Shown one piece after another: positions 1-10,993 of a stretch of 64,000 bases of DNA. The first letter of the stretch is position 1; every line of letters begins with the position of its first letter. The position numbers and the translations under genes are program-made. The stretch lies in NCBI GenBank assembly GCA_027924585.1, contig BSBM01000047.1:21887501-21951500 (forward strand). The letters are read 5' to 3'. The notes under the pieces are model-generated. The model saw only the letters and a list, made by a program, of their open reading frames with translations. It ran no database searches and was not told the DNA's origin. The DNA is from Larix kaempferi. Lineage: Eukaryota; Streptophyta; Pinopsida; Pinales; Pinaceae.

Positions 1-620
1 AAAATAAAGTTGAATTAGATCAAATTAATCTTGGGAGTAGTTTAAGTTTAATGATGATGAGTAAAAGTTAATTTTGTAACAAAACTAAAGTAAATTTTGT
101 ATTAAAAGTATAGTCTATACAAATTTATGTTGAATGTGATCAAATTAATTTTAGTTTAAGTGTTATATTTGTTTTTGGAGTAAGATTTAGTTTAAGTTTT
201 ATATTTGGTTTTGGAATAAAATTTAAATTGTTTTTAAGAAAATAGGTTAATCCTTAAATTGATTTAAATTGTTTTGAAATTGAATTTAATTAATATGAGA
301 GATATATCTAGTAAGATAAAAGTATACCCTTAATAAAAGATTAGCTTATAGTCATATTTTCATTTCCAATTTGACCACTAAGTTATAGAACTTTTATTAA
401 TAACTAAGTTATGATAAATTTTATACTATCCAAATTTCATGTATAGAGAAACTTTGTTAGGGAGTTTTAGTCATTGCATAATTATAGGGGATCAAATCTT
501 TTGAATAAGTACATAGGGATCAAATATTTTGAGATTTGAATTTTTTTAATCTTAAATTTTTAAGATTTATAGGATAATTGAATTCACATGGAGAGAAAAA
601 AAATTGGTAATGTCCGTTTA
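1..620. other. AT-rich 5' flank, no gene seen
   Basis: Very AT-rich sequence with short direct repeats (for example two versions of a gtttaagtgttatatttg-like segment at about 150-205). I see no coding potential, RNA gene or recognisable mobile element. It is the upstream flank of the carbonic anhydrase gene. Confidence 0.5.
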
Positions 621-659
621 CTATCGACAGTTACAGTTCACAACCGTTTCAGAAATAAC

Positions 660-827
660 AACACTACGATGCAAGGAAGGAATAACGCCGAAAACAATAT
701 ATGCTTGGAATAACCGTTCTAACACTCCGACACAAGAAAAGAATAAAGCCAACATGTAATAACGGTCGATTAACAATATATTGCTATCTTCTTTGTGCAT
801 TGAACGACGCTAATCCTGCCAGAAAAG
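660..827 (+). promoter_or_regulatory. Candidate core promoter of the carbonic anhydrase gene
   Basis: An imperfect duplication with a 61-bp offset (about 660-695 and 721-756) precedes the start codon. Each copy is followed by an AACAATATAT stretch, at about 693-702 and 772-781. The second one ends in AATATATT (775-782), about 50 bp before the ATG, and could act as a TATA-like element with a short leader. This rests only on position and AT content; no transcript start can be seen from sequence. Confidence 0.3.
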
Positions 828-3226
828 ATGAAACGGGCCGCTACATTCTTTGTTATCGTTGTAGGACTCATAGCCCAAGGCTCTGCTCATGGTAATGTGA
901 TGTACTCACTGTTTTGTTTTTTTCTTTCTTTACAGAAACCAAGTCTAATGGATTGTTTATTTTACAGGGCCAGAGGCCGAGTCGTTCGAATACAGGAAAG
1001 GCCCCAGAGGGCCGGAACACTGGGGAGATCTCAGCAGAGAATGGAAAGCCTGTGGTGACGGTAAACACCAATCCCCCATTGATTTGGCGAGCAGTGATGT
1101 AAAGATCTTGCCCCATCTCGGCAGATTACACCGGAGCTATCAGGCTGCGAATGCAACCTTAGTCAATTCAGGTCATTATATCATGGTAATTATAAATAAA
1201 TTAGTACAGTTACTTAATTTGTGGTTGGTGAACTCGAAAGATCAAATGTTATGAACAAGGTAATTATAAATAAACTAGTATATATCCATCTTAAAGGAGA
1301 TCTACCAAGAAATCAAATTTCTTTAAATGCAAAGCCATTTTTATAGTAATAGTGTAAATATTGACCAAGACTTTTAATTTATCTAATTTGTGTAGTTTTT
1401 ATATATATGAGGTTGTAAATGTTTTAAATAGTCCACATGTTATTTTTTATAATATTTTATTATTTTTATGAGGAAGTATGTTTTAAATAGGCCTAAGAAT
1501 GCGTCTCTTAGGCCCAAACACATCCCAAACACATCTCCCCCTGCTGGGCTCCCTACTAGGCTGGTATAGTCACTTAACTTATGGTTAGTGAACTCGAAAG
1601 ACTAAATGCCATGTAACAAGTTGTCTGATATTCATTGTGCCATGAACAAATTGTCTATTATTTGTTGTTATTTGTTCTGTTATCTATACATTGACCAACT
1701 ATCAGTTATTTTTTAATTTTTTTTATAACTATTTATTTAAAATTTGTAACAATAGTAAATTTTTCTCATCCTTATGCAATCTATAAAAACATACTTGTTA
1801 TTCTACCCTAAATTTTAAAATATAAACACATATAGGTATAATAACTATTTATCCAATCTTGTCAAGGATAGGGTCAGTTGGTGGTCTAGCCGGGTTCAAT
1901 TCCATTGAGATATCGGGAAGTTTGTTGGGATTTCCTATGAGTGTTTAGCCTTCCTTGATTCCTTCATAATAGCAGGAAGGTGGATTTTTCACTTAAAAAA
2001 AAACTATTTATCTAATCTTGATTATATAGAAATTTTACATTTCAATTTATTGCAGGTGAAATGGTCGAACAGTGCGGGGACTATACGCGTGAAAGGAAAG
2101 AACTTTACTCTCATGCAATGCCACTGGCATTCTCCTGCTGAACATACTGTCAATGGCAGACGGTAACACCAGCTTCATAGGTGTATTTGTAATCCCATTT
2201 CATAGTATTTTCAATGTTCTGAATTAGGTTCAGTTGGTGTATTGCAGATATCCATTAGAGATACATATGGTGCATAAGTCTGGTGACAACCAAACTGCTG
2301 TTATTGGAATTTTATACGAGTATGGAAGACATGATACGTTCCTTGCAGAGGTATTGTTGGTGTTTTCATACATGATTTTTTTTATCAATTTCATAATATC
2401 TAAATCAAATGATTGTTTAGATATGATAATTTCATTGAATAATAGATCCATCTTAATTACTGATCTATTATATGTTTCAACTGATACTTAGATAATTGTC
2501 AATAAATATTATATATGATAATTTTATTGAATAATAGTTCCATCTTAATTACTAATCTATTATATATTTAGACTGATAGTTACTTAGAGTTCCTACAAGT
2601 TAAACACTGAATTACATTTATCTCTCATCCTGAACTGTAAAAAACGATTCAACTTCCATAATCTGTTTGTGGTTTCTGTATTCATGTGCAGTTGACAGAT
2701 GAAATAGTTGCCATTGCTGGCATGAAATCACTAGAAGAAGAAAAGGAAGCTTTGGGCATTGTAGATCCAATGCACATAAAGTTTGGGAGCAGGAAATATT
2801 ACAGATATACAGGATCCCTCACCACTCCTCCCTGCACGGAGGGAGTCATCTGGACAATCGTTAAAAAGGTATGGCTTATTTTTCAGGTAGAAGCCCATCG
2901 GAATTGTGAATGTGGATGCAAACAGATGATGAAATTAGATGAATTAATGGTTGTTACAGGTGAGAACTGTTTCAAGGGAGCAAGTCAGGGCCCTCATAAA
3001 GGCTACCAATGATGTGAGTACTGTTTTGCTCTACTCAGTTCATGGTGCCAATCGCTGTGGAAAAGAAATATAAATGCTTATGTAAACTTTTGAAATCTCA
3101 AGTCTACATTATATTTTAATTATATTATATGTTTAATTATTGCAGGGCTTTGGAAAAAATGCAAGACCATTGCAAAAGGAAAATGGACGAGTTATTGAGT
3201 TCTACAACCCTAGGCATACACCATGA
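828..3226 (+). CDS. Alpha-type carbonic anhydrase, seven exons, intact (267 aa)
   Basis: Exons are 828-891, 968-1185, 2056-2162, 2248-2350, 2692-2868, 2960-3013 and 3146-3226. All six introns are GT-AG, phases match, and the join gives 804 nt ending in TGA. The product interconverts CO2 and bicarbonate using zinc. Visible hallmarks are an N-terminal hydrophobic signal peptide (about residues 5-21), FEY then [14 protein letters not shown] (56-61), zinc ligands H117, H119 and H136 (HWHSPAEH and EIHMVH), a proton-shuttle-like His in NSGH (H91), and [10 protein letters not shown] with T208/T209. C50 and C212 sit where secreted family members form a disulfide. The length fits plant alpha-CAs, which usually enter the secretory pathway and reach apoplast, vacuole or plastid. 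The gene shows no frameshift or stop, in contrast to nearly everything downstream. Confidence 0.93.
1204..1621 (+). repeat. Imperfect direct repeat in intron 2 of the carbonic anhydrase gene
   Basis: A segment of about 55 bp at 1204-1258 (core TTGGTGAACTCGAAAGA) returns at about 1565-1621 (core TTAGTGAACTCGAAAGA) with scattered mismatches. In addition, GTAATTATAAATAAA occurs both at the intron donor (1186) and at 1260. Between the repeats is a perfect 9-bp inverted repeat, GGCCTAAGA / TCTTAGGCC (1490-1498 / 1506-1514). These look like remnants of old insertions or local duplications; I cannot name a family. Confidence 0.5.
1862..2001 (+). mobile_element. SINE-like insertion with poly(A) tail and 19-bp target-site duplication
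   Basis: The element of about 140 bp carries a box-A-like stretch (GGGTCAGTTGGT, about 1870-1881) and a box-B-like stretch (GGGTTCAATTCC, about 1892-1903), and ends in an A-run (1995-2003). It is bracketed by 19-bp repeats at 1843-1861 and 2002-2020 (AACTATTTAT followed by CCAATCTTG or CTAATCTTG) differing at one base. Long duplications and a 3' A-tail are the marks of LINE-mediated retroposition. The box A to box B spacing is shorter than in a tRNA, so the pol III promoter may be degenerate. It lies in the second intron of the carbonic anhydrase gene in the sense orientation, about 55 bp upstream of exon 3. Confidence 0.75.
2421..2586 (+). repeat. Tandem duplication in intron 4 of the carbonic anhydrase gene
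   Basis: About 70 bp at 2421-2490 (TATGATAATTTCATTGAATA onward) is repeated at about 2513-2586 with roughly ten differences, at an offset of 92 bp. It is AT-rich, wholly intronic, and does not touch a splice site. Confidence 0.65.
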
Positions 3227-3278
3227 TAAACTACTAGGCATATAGCATGATAACCTATGTTCTTCATGTGTAACCTTC

Positions 3279-3339
3279 AATAAAGCAAATTCAATGAGGT
3301 TTTGGTTTAGATAACCAGATTAGCTCTCAATAAAATAAA
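3279..3339 (+). promoter_or_regulatory. Candidate poly(A) signals of the carbonic anhydrase gene
   Basis: AATAAA occurs at 3279-3284, 53 bp after the stop codon. Further AATAAA / AAATAAAT copies lie at 3329-3339, inside a second version of the same local sequence (TCAATAAA...TTCAATG). Plant poly(A) signals are loose, so the exact cleavage site is not predictable. Confidence 0.45.
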
Positions 3340-3751
3340 TTTAATGGGGCTCTGGTCTAGGATCATGAGTTGTAGGTTACTGTCTTTGGTTTGTCTCACT
3401 TGTCGAGAGCATTGTTATAAAAATATCAAAGTTGCTAAAAGAGATGTTTTTTCCATTTTGATTATGGTTATGGTTCAATTTAAAAGTAATTTTTATTTTT
3501 ATATAAATTTATTTATAAAATATTTAAAATTTTATGATATATTAAATATATCTATGATGAGAAAAAACACATGAGATCTTTAGAATGTAAAGAACCTATC
3601 TCTTGATTGAATTGCAACAACAAGTATGCATAATTGCAGAGTTGAAAATAAACCAATGACAAGAAACAGAGTTTGCCATAGGGAGGAATGCTACTTCATA
3701 ATAAAATAATTTAATACTTATGTTTTCAAAGTGACAACTTTATATATTAAG
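3340..3751. other. AT-rich intergenic DNA
   Basis: No open reading frame with recognisable content, no RNA gene and no terminal repeats are visible. Short open frames here consist of low-complexity AT codons. Confidence 0.4.
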
Positions 3752-4543
3752 TTCAATTTCATTTTTAAGAATTAATAAAAAATTTTAACATTAAAATGTG
3801 TTTTTTTCATCATATTCAATACCATCACTAAGTAGAAGATAATTTTCCCATTCAATATGAAAAAACAATAAATAATAGAGAAAATAATAAAATACTATAA
3901 TAACGCTATAACATATAAATTTTGATAATAAAAAATTTAAACAACGTAATAGATAAATGAGAACTTTTATTATATTTTTTCTTATTATTATTGTTTCTCC
4001 TCTTAAAAAATTGTTGTTGTTTTTCCTCTTAAAATACTTTTTCATCTCCAACAAAAAAAGAAGAAAGGTTATATAAAAACCTCCAATCCTATAATATAGA
4101 TGGAATAAACAAAAAAAAAATATAAAATTCAATTTCATTTTTAAGAAATAATAAAAAAATTCAACATTAAAATTTGTTTTTTTCATCATATTCAATACCA
4201 TCACTAAGGCTAGACAATAACATCTAAAAGTTGTAAAAAAACATTTCTCCTCTTATAAGAGAAGTTTTCCATTTAATATGAAAAAAACAATAATAGAGAA
4301 AATAATAAAATAGTATAATAACACTATAACATATAAATTTTGATAATAAAAAATTTAAACAACCTAATAGATAAATGAGAACTTTTATTATATTTTTTCT
4401 TATTGTTGTTATTTCTTTTCTTAAAAAAAATTGTTGTTGTTTCTCCTCTTAAAAAAAATTGTTGTTATTTCTCCTCTTAAAAAACTTTTTCATCTCCAAC
4501 AAAAAAGAAGAAAGACTATCTACAAACCTCCAACCCTATAATT
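3752..4543 (+). repeat. Large imperfect tandem duplication (about 376 and 416 bp)
   Basis: The segment 3752-4127 (TTCAATTTCATTTTTAAGAA to CCTATAATATAG) is repeated as 4128-4543. The second copy is longer because it holds an extra TTGTTGTTTCTCCTCTTAAA block and a short insertion after TCACTAAG. The sequence is AT-rich with no coding content. Short open frames inside it are shadows of low complexity. Confidence 0.7.
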
Positions 4544-5098
4544 TGCTTGAATCTACCCCACTGTGAAAAACAATAGAATAAAGAAGTCTCTTGAGACAAA
4601 ACTAGAATCCCTTTCTCAAAAATTGACTATCCTTCGACTACATTTAAGGATTTCATTATAATTTGTTCTTGTTTTTTTAATTTTTATTGTTACTCCTCTT
4701 CGAAGAAAATTTGTAGTAGAAATATGGATAAATAAGAATTTATTGATCAGGAAGAAAGATATAGTATAAAAAAAAGAAATATAAAAAATTAAATTAGTTT
4801 TCACATTATTTAATATTTAATTATGGAAAATTCTAACTAAAATTTTAATCTTTCTAACCATTGTATGTTATTTTTACTTTAAAATTAATACATATGTTCA
4901 TGTTAGATGTCAAAGGAATTTATTGAAATAAATTTGTACTGTAGAGTCACGTGTGTTATTATTTTTCTTTTTTAGATGTTAATTTTATATTTTTTGAATT
5001 AATTCTCATTAATGTTTTTTAATATTAATTTTAGATTTTTTGAATTAATTGTGTCACTATTTTTCTTTTTAATGTTAATTTTATATTTTTGAGTTAAT
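4544..5098. other. AT-rich intergenic DNA with short repeats
   Basis: No gene is seen. The stretch 4955-5095 contains about three rough copies of a TGTTAATTTTATATTTTTTGAATTAAT-type segment, divided by TTTTTCTTTTT tracts. Confidence 0.4.
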
Positions 5099-5100
5099 CC

Positions 5101-5334
5101 TACTCATCCAACATATGGCAAAACATAATCTTGCCTATTTTTTTTTAAATAAAAAAAATGCACAAGCATTATGTTTACATAAAATACTAACCATGTAATA
5201 TTCACTCACCTTAAAGAATTCAATTCATCCAAAATATAGCAAAAAATAATCCTACCTATTTTTTTTAATTCAAAGGAATGAACAAGCATTATTTTTACAT
5301 AAAATACTAACCATGTATTTATTCACTCACCTTC
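5101..5334 (+). repeat. Tandem duplication of about 120 bp
   Basis: 5101-5212 and about 5222-5333 are two copies sharing ATAAAATACTAACCATGTA and TTCACTCACCTT, at an offset of about 121 bp with some indels in T and A runs. There is no coding content. Confidence 0.65.
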
Positions 5335-5339
5335 ATTTT

Positions 5340-6395
5340 GAAAATAAAAAATTTCAGAACAAAACATTCTCTTAAGGGAATAGAACTTATTTTCCTCTCT
5401 CATCCATTCGGTGAAACACCCATAAAGAGGGATTGTGTCATGTTTAAAGGCCTTAGGCCTGAAAGGTTCATTTTCCTATGTATGGTCCTTGTTTTCTTAT
5501 TTTACCATGGTCTATGCCCCTAGAAAAACATTGCTACCTAAAACAATTTAATGTACTCATATCCAACTTAGAAGCCAAAGATCCCATATAGAGGTCATAT
5601 GTCGTGTTTCAATGCATTTTTAATGAAATTTGATCCCTATAAACTTTGTTAAATTTATGAGGCCCTCGTTATCCTTCCCTAACCATTGTTAAGATGCATG
5701 AATATGATTGAAAACATCAAAATTTTCCCTAGTAAACCACTAGTAGTCAAAACATCCAAGAGTGGGAATATTTTGTTGGTTGTATATGTCTTTCATGGAA
5801 TTTGATCCCAAGAAGCTTTATTTAGAGCACACATACCTTTTTTTCCTCCTTGGCCACGCTTAGACCTAAAGGACCATTCTTGGGTCAAAACCAACATAGT
5901 CATGGCATCCATATCCCACTCAAATGCAATTGATACCCTATAGATTTCATATGTGGTTGTTCAAGGACTCATCCATGTCTCTTGAGCCTAAGATGAAAGG
6001 TTAAGGTTGGAGGATTATATTTCCCTCCCCTGAACATGGTGAAGGAATGAAGGAATATAGACCAATCCATAATGCCCAAGACCTTGCATTGGATCCCATA
6101 TTTTATTTGAATGACAAATAATCCCTAGAGAGGGCTCGTGTCATGGTTTCTATTTGTTGTTCATGTCACTTAAGCTTAAGAGGGTTTAATTAGGGACTAA
6201 GGTCATTATTTCCCCTTACACAAAACTTACTTGTTTTTTCCACTTAAAGGCCAATAACCCCTTACAAAGTTACCTTAGAATCTTCAACATGGTCTTAAGA
6301 AACTTGTTTTCATTAATTGGCCAATTAATCCATCAATAGCCGCTCTCAAAAACCTTACAACGAAGTAACTACTAAATCCTTTAAGTAGGCTTCAT
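5340..6395. repeat. Unassigned intergenic DNA with degenerate repeated phrases
   Basis: No gene is seen. Phrases of the type CCCATA(T)AGAGG..CATGTCGTGTTT recur loosely near 5410, 5585, 5935 and 6120, suggesting an old degenerate tandem repeat with a period of a few hundred bases. The copies are too diverged for me to set unit boundaries. Confidence 0.25.
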
Positions 6396-6629
6396 TGTTA
6401 ATATTTGGTTGATATTTGATCTTTAATTCCTTTAGATGCAAAAACTTGAAACAATGAGACGATTCAATCACATGAAATTCATACAACCATAACACAAGAT
6501 ATACCTTGGGGAAAATCCTCGAAACAATGAGAACAAAAATCCCAACAACTCTTCTCGGTATAATATAATGGATAGCAGAGAATGTATTTCTTTTAAAACA
6601 TAGCAAACTGCTTTTGGAAGATAAGAGAT

Positions 6630-7358
6630 TGCTAGGATATTCCTATACTCCATCTTAGTGCTACTAGCTTTTCAATCATTTTCATTTTCAGTCTTTTAGG
6701 GTTTGCATGCATTCTAGGGTTTGCATGCATTTCTAGTCATCAATCCCAGCACCTAACCCTCAGTTAGCTAGCCCCCAGAGCTTCTTCTTGATCAATTTCA
6801 GCCCTCCTATTGCCTAGTGCGCCCTCCTTTCACCTATTGCATGAGAGAGGCACACTTATTCACCTACCAGTCTAGTTATGTTCAATTAACAAGAGTTCTC
6901 TCCCTGATTTTAGGCTTGACTCACTCTTTACTGACCTTATCACTCCGATGGACCTCCAGTGTGACTAGATACGTTGTTCTGACTCCAGTTAGCTCCATGA
7001 GTGACCTCCACTGAGCCTCCTTCACTACATTAGTGCTTCCATGTGCCAGTTACACCTACCACATTCAGTTTGACTTCACTAATGATGAGTTGGACTCCTA
7101 GTTATGACTTGATGACACTCCACTGATTATGGATCTATCCATGCAGGCTAATTCAAATCACACCTAGTGTATTCGAATCCTGAGCATTGTATATTTACCT
7201 TTTACTATTCAGATTAATGTAATATGTGTAATTATTATTCCTTTATCTGAGCTCCTTTGGATCCATGTTCTTATGCTCTATTCTTCTTCTGTCATTCCTA
7301 AATTCTTTCATTGTGAGGTTTACATCATCTATTTGGATCTACTGTGAGCATATTCACA
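6630..7358 (+). repeat. Copia-1 5' LTR
   Basis: 729 bp, TG...CA bounded, directly followed by a tRNA-Met type primer-binding site. It contains the GGGTTTGCATGCAT repeat near 6707-6731. Two TATA-like stretches are weak, and I do not assign a promoter. Confidence 0.85.
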
Positions 7359-7372
7359 TGGTATCAGAGTCA
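7359..7372 (+). other. Copia-1 primer-binding site
   Basis: TGGTATCAGAGTCA starts immediately after the 5' LTR. It matches the usual plant Copia site, complementary to the 3' end of initiator tRNA-Met (TGGTATCAGAGC), with changes at the end. Confidence 0.85.
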
Positions 7373-7486
7373 TTTGAGAGTATATTCTACCTCCATTCTT
7401 GAGAGTTTTTTGCAGGTATTTCGAACTTCCAGCAGTTGCAACAACAGTATCAGTAGTTTCTTTTTGCACTCGTTCCAGCAGTCAAG

Positions 7487-8808
7487 ATGAGCAATTCGAA
7501 TGCTCCTTCTTCTCCTATGATTATCACTCCCTTCAATTACTTTGAATGGAAGAGTAGGATGAGATTACACTTGCATAATAGACAGCTAAATCAAATAGTA
7601 TTTGAAAAAGATGCCATAACACATCAAGCTATAGAGAGAATCAAGCATTTAAATAGAATGGATGAAGCTTTTGGATTCATATGCCTTCATATGTCAGAAG
7701 ATCTACTGTTTCATGTTGAAGGATTGAAGTCTCCAAATGAGTTTTGGACAAAATTGGAAATTCTGTTTGGAAAACAAGATGGACTAAGAGGCCACATTCT
7801 TGAAAATAAATTGGTTTCCATACAAACTAGCAATTTCGAGAGCATTCAAGAATTCTTCTCAAATTTCATAAATTAGTTTCACAATGCAAGCATCGTGGCA
7901 TCACTAAAAGTGATGAGCAATTGGTACTCTCTGTATTGAGAAAACTTTGATCTCAATTTTCTATCTTTGTATCTACTTTCCATTCTGTTTGAATGTCAAT
8001 CCCTGGATGGAAGTTTCCCACCTTAAAAGACTTTTATGAAGTTCTCATTCAAGAAGAGGACAAACTGATTCAAATGGGTGCCATCAAGGCCTCCAAAGAT
8101 CTATCTCTTCTAGCTAGAGAAGCAAGTGGAGCGAATTCAAAGGGGAAGCAAAAAGAAAAGGACAAGAAGCCATCTAAATCCAAAAATGACAAACACAAGA
8201 GACCTAATTGCTCCTACTGCAAGAGAGGAAACCATCCTGAAAAATCTTGCATGCACAAGAAAATAGACCTACTAACCAAGCTTCTTGAACAAAACAAAAT
8301 TGTTGTTCCAAAAGAAGTAAAGATGTATGATCCTGGAAGTGGATCTAATGATTGCCATTCATTGATGGCTGGTTTTTTAAAGTCACAAGCCCTCCTCATA
8401 GATTCTAGAGCCTCCAACCACATGGTTGCCTTTGAAGAATCTTTCTCCTCTTTAGATATCAAAGATGGGCCTGCTATTCACATGGGAGACAACTCTCAGA
8501 TTTCTGCCAAAGGATTGGGTACAGTACATATGGAGCATGGTAAGTTCAAAAATGTTTTATTTGTTCCTTCTCTAACAACTAATTTGTTATCAGTATATCA
8601 GATGACTCATACAAGATCACCAAAGCAAGTAACTTTTGGTCCAAACACAGTAGAGATTACAAAGATCTCCACTGGAAAGATTATAGCAAATGGGGTTGCT
8701 AATCATGCCTCTAAGGCATATGAGTTCTCTCACTTCATGCCCTTCTCTCCGACTATTTCTTCAGATTCTGATCAAGATCAGAGTGACTCCTCTTCTGATG
8801 AAGAATAA
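7487..8808 (+). pseudogene. Copia-1 gag-protease, frameshifted
   Basis: The first frame (7487-7876) encodes the N-terminal gag, starting MSNSNAPSSPMIITPFNYFE, with a DEAFGFICLHMSEDL segment typical of Copia gag. A stop and frame change near 7877-7992 lead to a second frame (7993-8808). That frame has a CCHC zinc knuckle (CSYCKRGNHPEKSC), then a protease-like LLIDSRASNHM in which the active-site DSG reads DSR, then the pre-integrase stretch (VYQMTH...GKIIANGVANHASKAYEFSHF). It ends in an acidic DSDQDQSDSSSDEE tail. The catalytic Gly-to-Arg change and the frameshift make it inactive. Confidence 0.85.
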
Positions 8809-9428
8809 GATCAAGATATTGATGTTGATATCATAGTTCAAGAAGATTCAGATCCAGAACCAACACATATTCTCAATCCAGATTCGAGGTCAATATGGGC
8901 TCACACAGTCCTTTCTACTACTGAGAACACAGTTGAGGATTCATTTGTTCACCGAACTATGAGACTTCAGCATCATGCCAACCTTGCATTATGCCATCTA
9001 CCTCTCCATGAGAGATGCATCACGATGATGGGGTTCTCTCTTCCATCACTTGGGAATACCCCTCATGTTCCATTCGCTCCAGTTGCAGAAAGAATTCCTG
9101 AGAGACTTGCTTCGTCCAATCCATCGTCTACACAGTGGAAGGCACATCAAAAGACTAGATCCACATCTAGCACCTGTTTTGGAATCCTACAGGGGATCAA
9201 CTTGTCAAGTCTTTTGCAAAAGTTTTCACTGATGAAAGCTTCCTTCTTTTCTGCTTGGTATGATGGTTCTTTGAGTTAGTTATTGTTCTTTTGAGGAGGA
9301 GTATTTTTCCCATGAGGTTTTCCCCTTTTCCTCGGTTTATGGACAGTTCTTTATTTTTTCTATCTTATTTGATTGTATGGGTGACCTTTGGTCCTAGTTA
9401 CCAGGGCCCAAGATGGATTAAGGGGGGG
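8809..9428 (+). pseudogene. Copia-1 post-protease remnant and 3' noncoding region with PPT
   Basis: The acidic linker and an RLQHHANLALCHLPLHERC segment match the linker that precedes RT in Copia-2 (SQYQDANLALCYTDPILP). Then a short piece resembling the end of RNase H (about 9190-9240) leads into 3' untranslated sequence (GTATTTTTCCCATGAGG, ATTGTATGGGTGACCTTTGG) shared with Copia-2. A polypurine tract AAGATGGATTAAGGGGGGG ends at 9428 against the 3' LTR. RT and almost all RNase H are deleted. Confidence 0.7.
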
Positions 9429-10219
9429 TGTTAGGATATTCCTATACTACATCCTAGTCCTACTAGCTTTTCAGTCATTTTCATTTTCAGTCTTTTAGGG
9501 TTTGCATGCACTTTTAGGGTTTGCATGCATTCTAGAGTTTGCATGCATTTTGCATGCATTTCCAATCATCAATCCCAGCACCTAGCCCTCATTTAGCTAT
9601 CCCTCGGAGCTTCTTCCTGATCAGTTTCATCCCTCCTAGTGCCTAGTGCGCCCTCCTTTCACCTACTGCATGAGAAAGGCGCACTTCTTCACCTACCAGT
9701 CCAGTTATGTTCAGTTAATAAGAGTTCTCTCCCTGATTTTAGGCTTGACTCACTCTTTACTGACCTTATCACTCAGATGGACCTCCAGTGTAACTAGATA
9801 GGCTATTCTGACTCCAGTTAGCTCCATGAGCACCCTCCACTGAGCCTCCTTCACTACATTAGTGCTTCCATGTGCCAGTTACACCTACCACATTCAGTTT
9901 GACTTCTGGTTGACTATTACTTGTGCATTGATGACTTCACTGATGATGAGTTGGAGTCCTAGTTATGACTTGATGACACTCCACTGATTATGGATCTGTC
10001 CATGCAGGATAATTCGAATCACACCTAGTGTATTCGAATCCTGAGCATTGTATATTTACCTTTTTCTATTCAGATTAATGTAATATGTGTTATTATTCTG
10101 CCTCTATCTAAGCTCCTTTGGATCTGTGTTCTTCTGCTCTATTCTTCTTCTGTCATTCCTAAATTCTTTCATTGTGAGGTTTACATCATCTCTTTGGATC
10201 TACTGTGAGCATCTTCACA
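9429..10219 (+). repeat. Copia-1 3' LTR
   Basis: 791 bp, beginning TGTTAGGATATTCC and ending CATCTTCACA, followed by the GAGAT target duplication. It differs from the 5' LTR by extra GCATGCA repeats (9505-9560), an added segment near 9910-9945 and scattered substitutions, so the element is not a very recent insertion. Confidence 0.85.
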
Positions 10220-10993
10220 GAGATCACCAAACACTCTTGGTGAAGATACAGGAGCAATAGAGAAGAGATATCAATCGGATGTGTTTTCCAATGTGCCCAT
10301 CACATCAATATATAGCAAAAATCATTGCCATGCAAGGAATAGTGAATAAATGCATTAAGGATAAGCCTCCCATGCATACCATAGCGAGTTATCTTCTTGG
10401 ATAGTTGCAGTGCACTTCTAGTTTCTTCAATCACGCACCATCAATGTGCCATGCCTTTCTTCCTTAACTTGAAATCATGCTTAACTGAATTTGGAGTGAA
10501 CTCGCCTCATAATTGATGCAAGAGCACTTAGTTAACAAGCTAACATAAGTGTCATCATGCAATAGGAGAAAATTTAGTGTTGTAACTTAAGTGGCATATT
10601 TTAACTTTTATTTTAACTAATGTGTCTTCATGCAAAACAATTTAGTTAACTAATCCCTTTTTAACACTTTAGTTAAATTTTCTTAACTGAAAATCATGCT
10701 GATTGATTTTACACTGAAGCATTGATTGAGGCATACATTGTTACTTAACTGAATTTTTATAACTGAAGCTTTAGAAATTCAAGTTCTCTTTAATTAGTTG
10801 AAGTGTTTGCATGAGAAATTTTGAATTCTCTTGATCTCTATGCTTTATCTTTTAATGCATGGTCAATATGTGATAAATTTAATTATCCATCACATTACAT
10901 TATACTAATAAGAATTATCGAATGTTGTGATCATATTATATTATTCCAGACCAAATGATCATATGCTAAAGTAATTCACTTTAGAGGTGATCA

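Larger units (their letters stand above)
6630..10219 (+). mobile_element. Copia-1: non-autonomous Ty1/Copia element
   Basis: LTRs at 6630-7358 and 9429-10219 both start TG(C/T)TAGGATATTCCTATACT and end TTCACA. A 5-bp target duplication GAGAT flanks the element (6625-6629 and 10220-10224). It sits inside the left LTR of Copia-3, so it is the younger of the two. The interior of about 2.1 kb holds a broken gag-protease region, an acidic-tail remnant and a 3' noncoding region like that of Copia-2. Integrase, RT and RNase H are absent. The 3' LTR is longer because of extra GGGTTTGCATGCATT repeats. Confidence 0.9.

Noticed and set aside
1868-1903. tRNA gene
   Set aside because: Box-like motifs are present but the spacing is too short for a tRNA and no cloverleaf can be formed. 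Poly(A) and target duplications favour a SINE.
3791-4204. 137-aa minus-strand open frame rich in Phe, Tyr and Leu
   Set aside because: Low-complexity AT-rich sequence within a tandem duplication; the second copy does not keep the frame.
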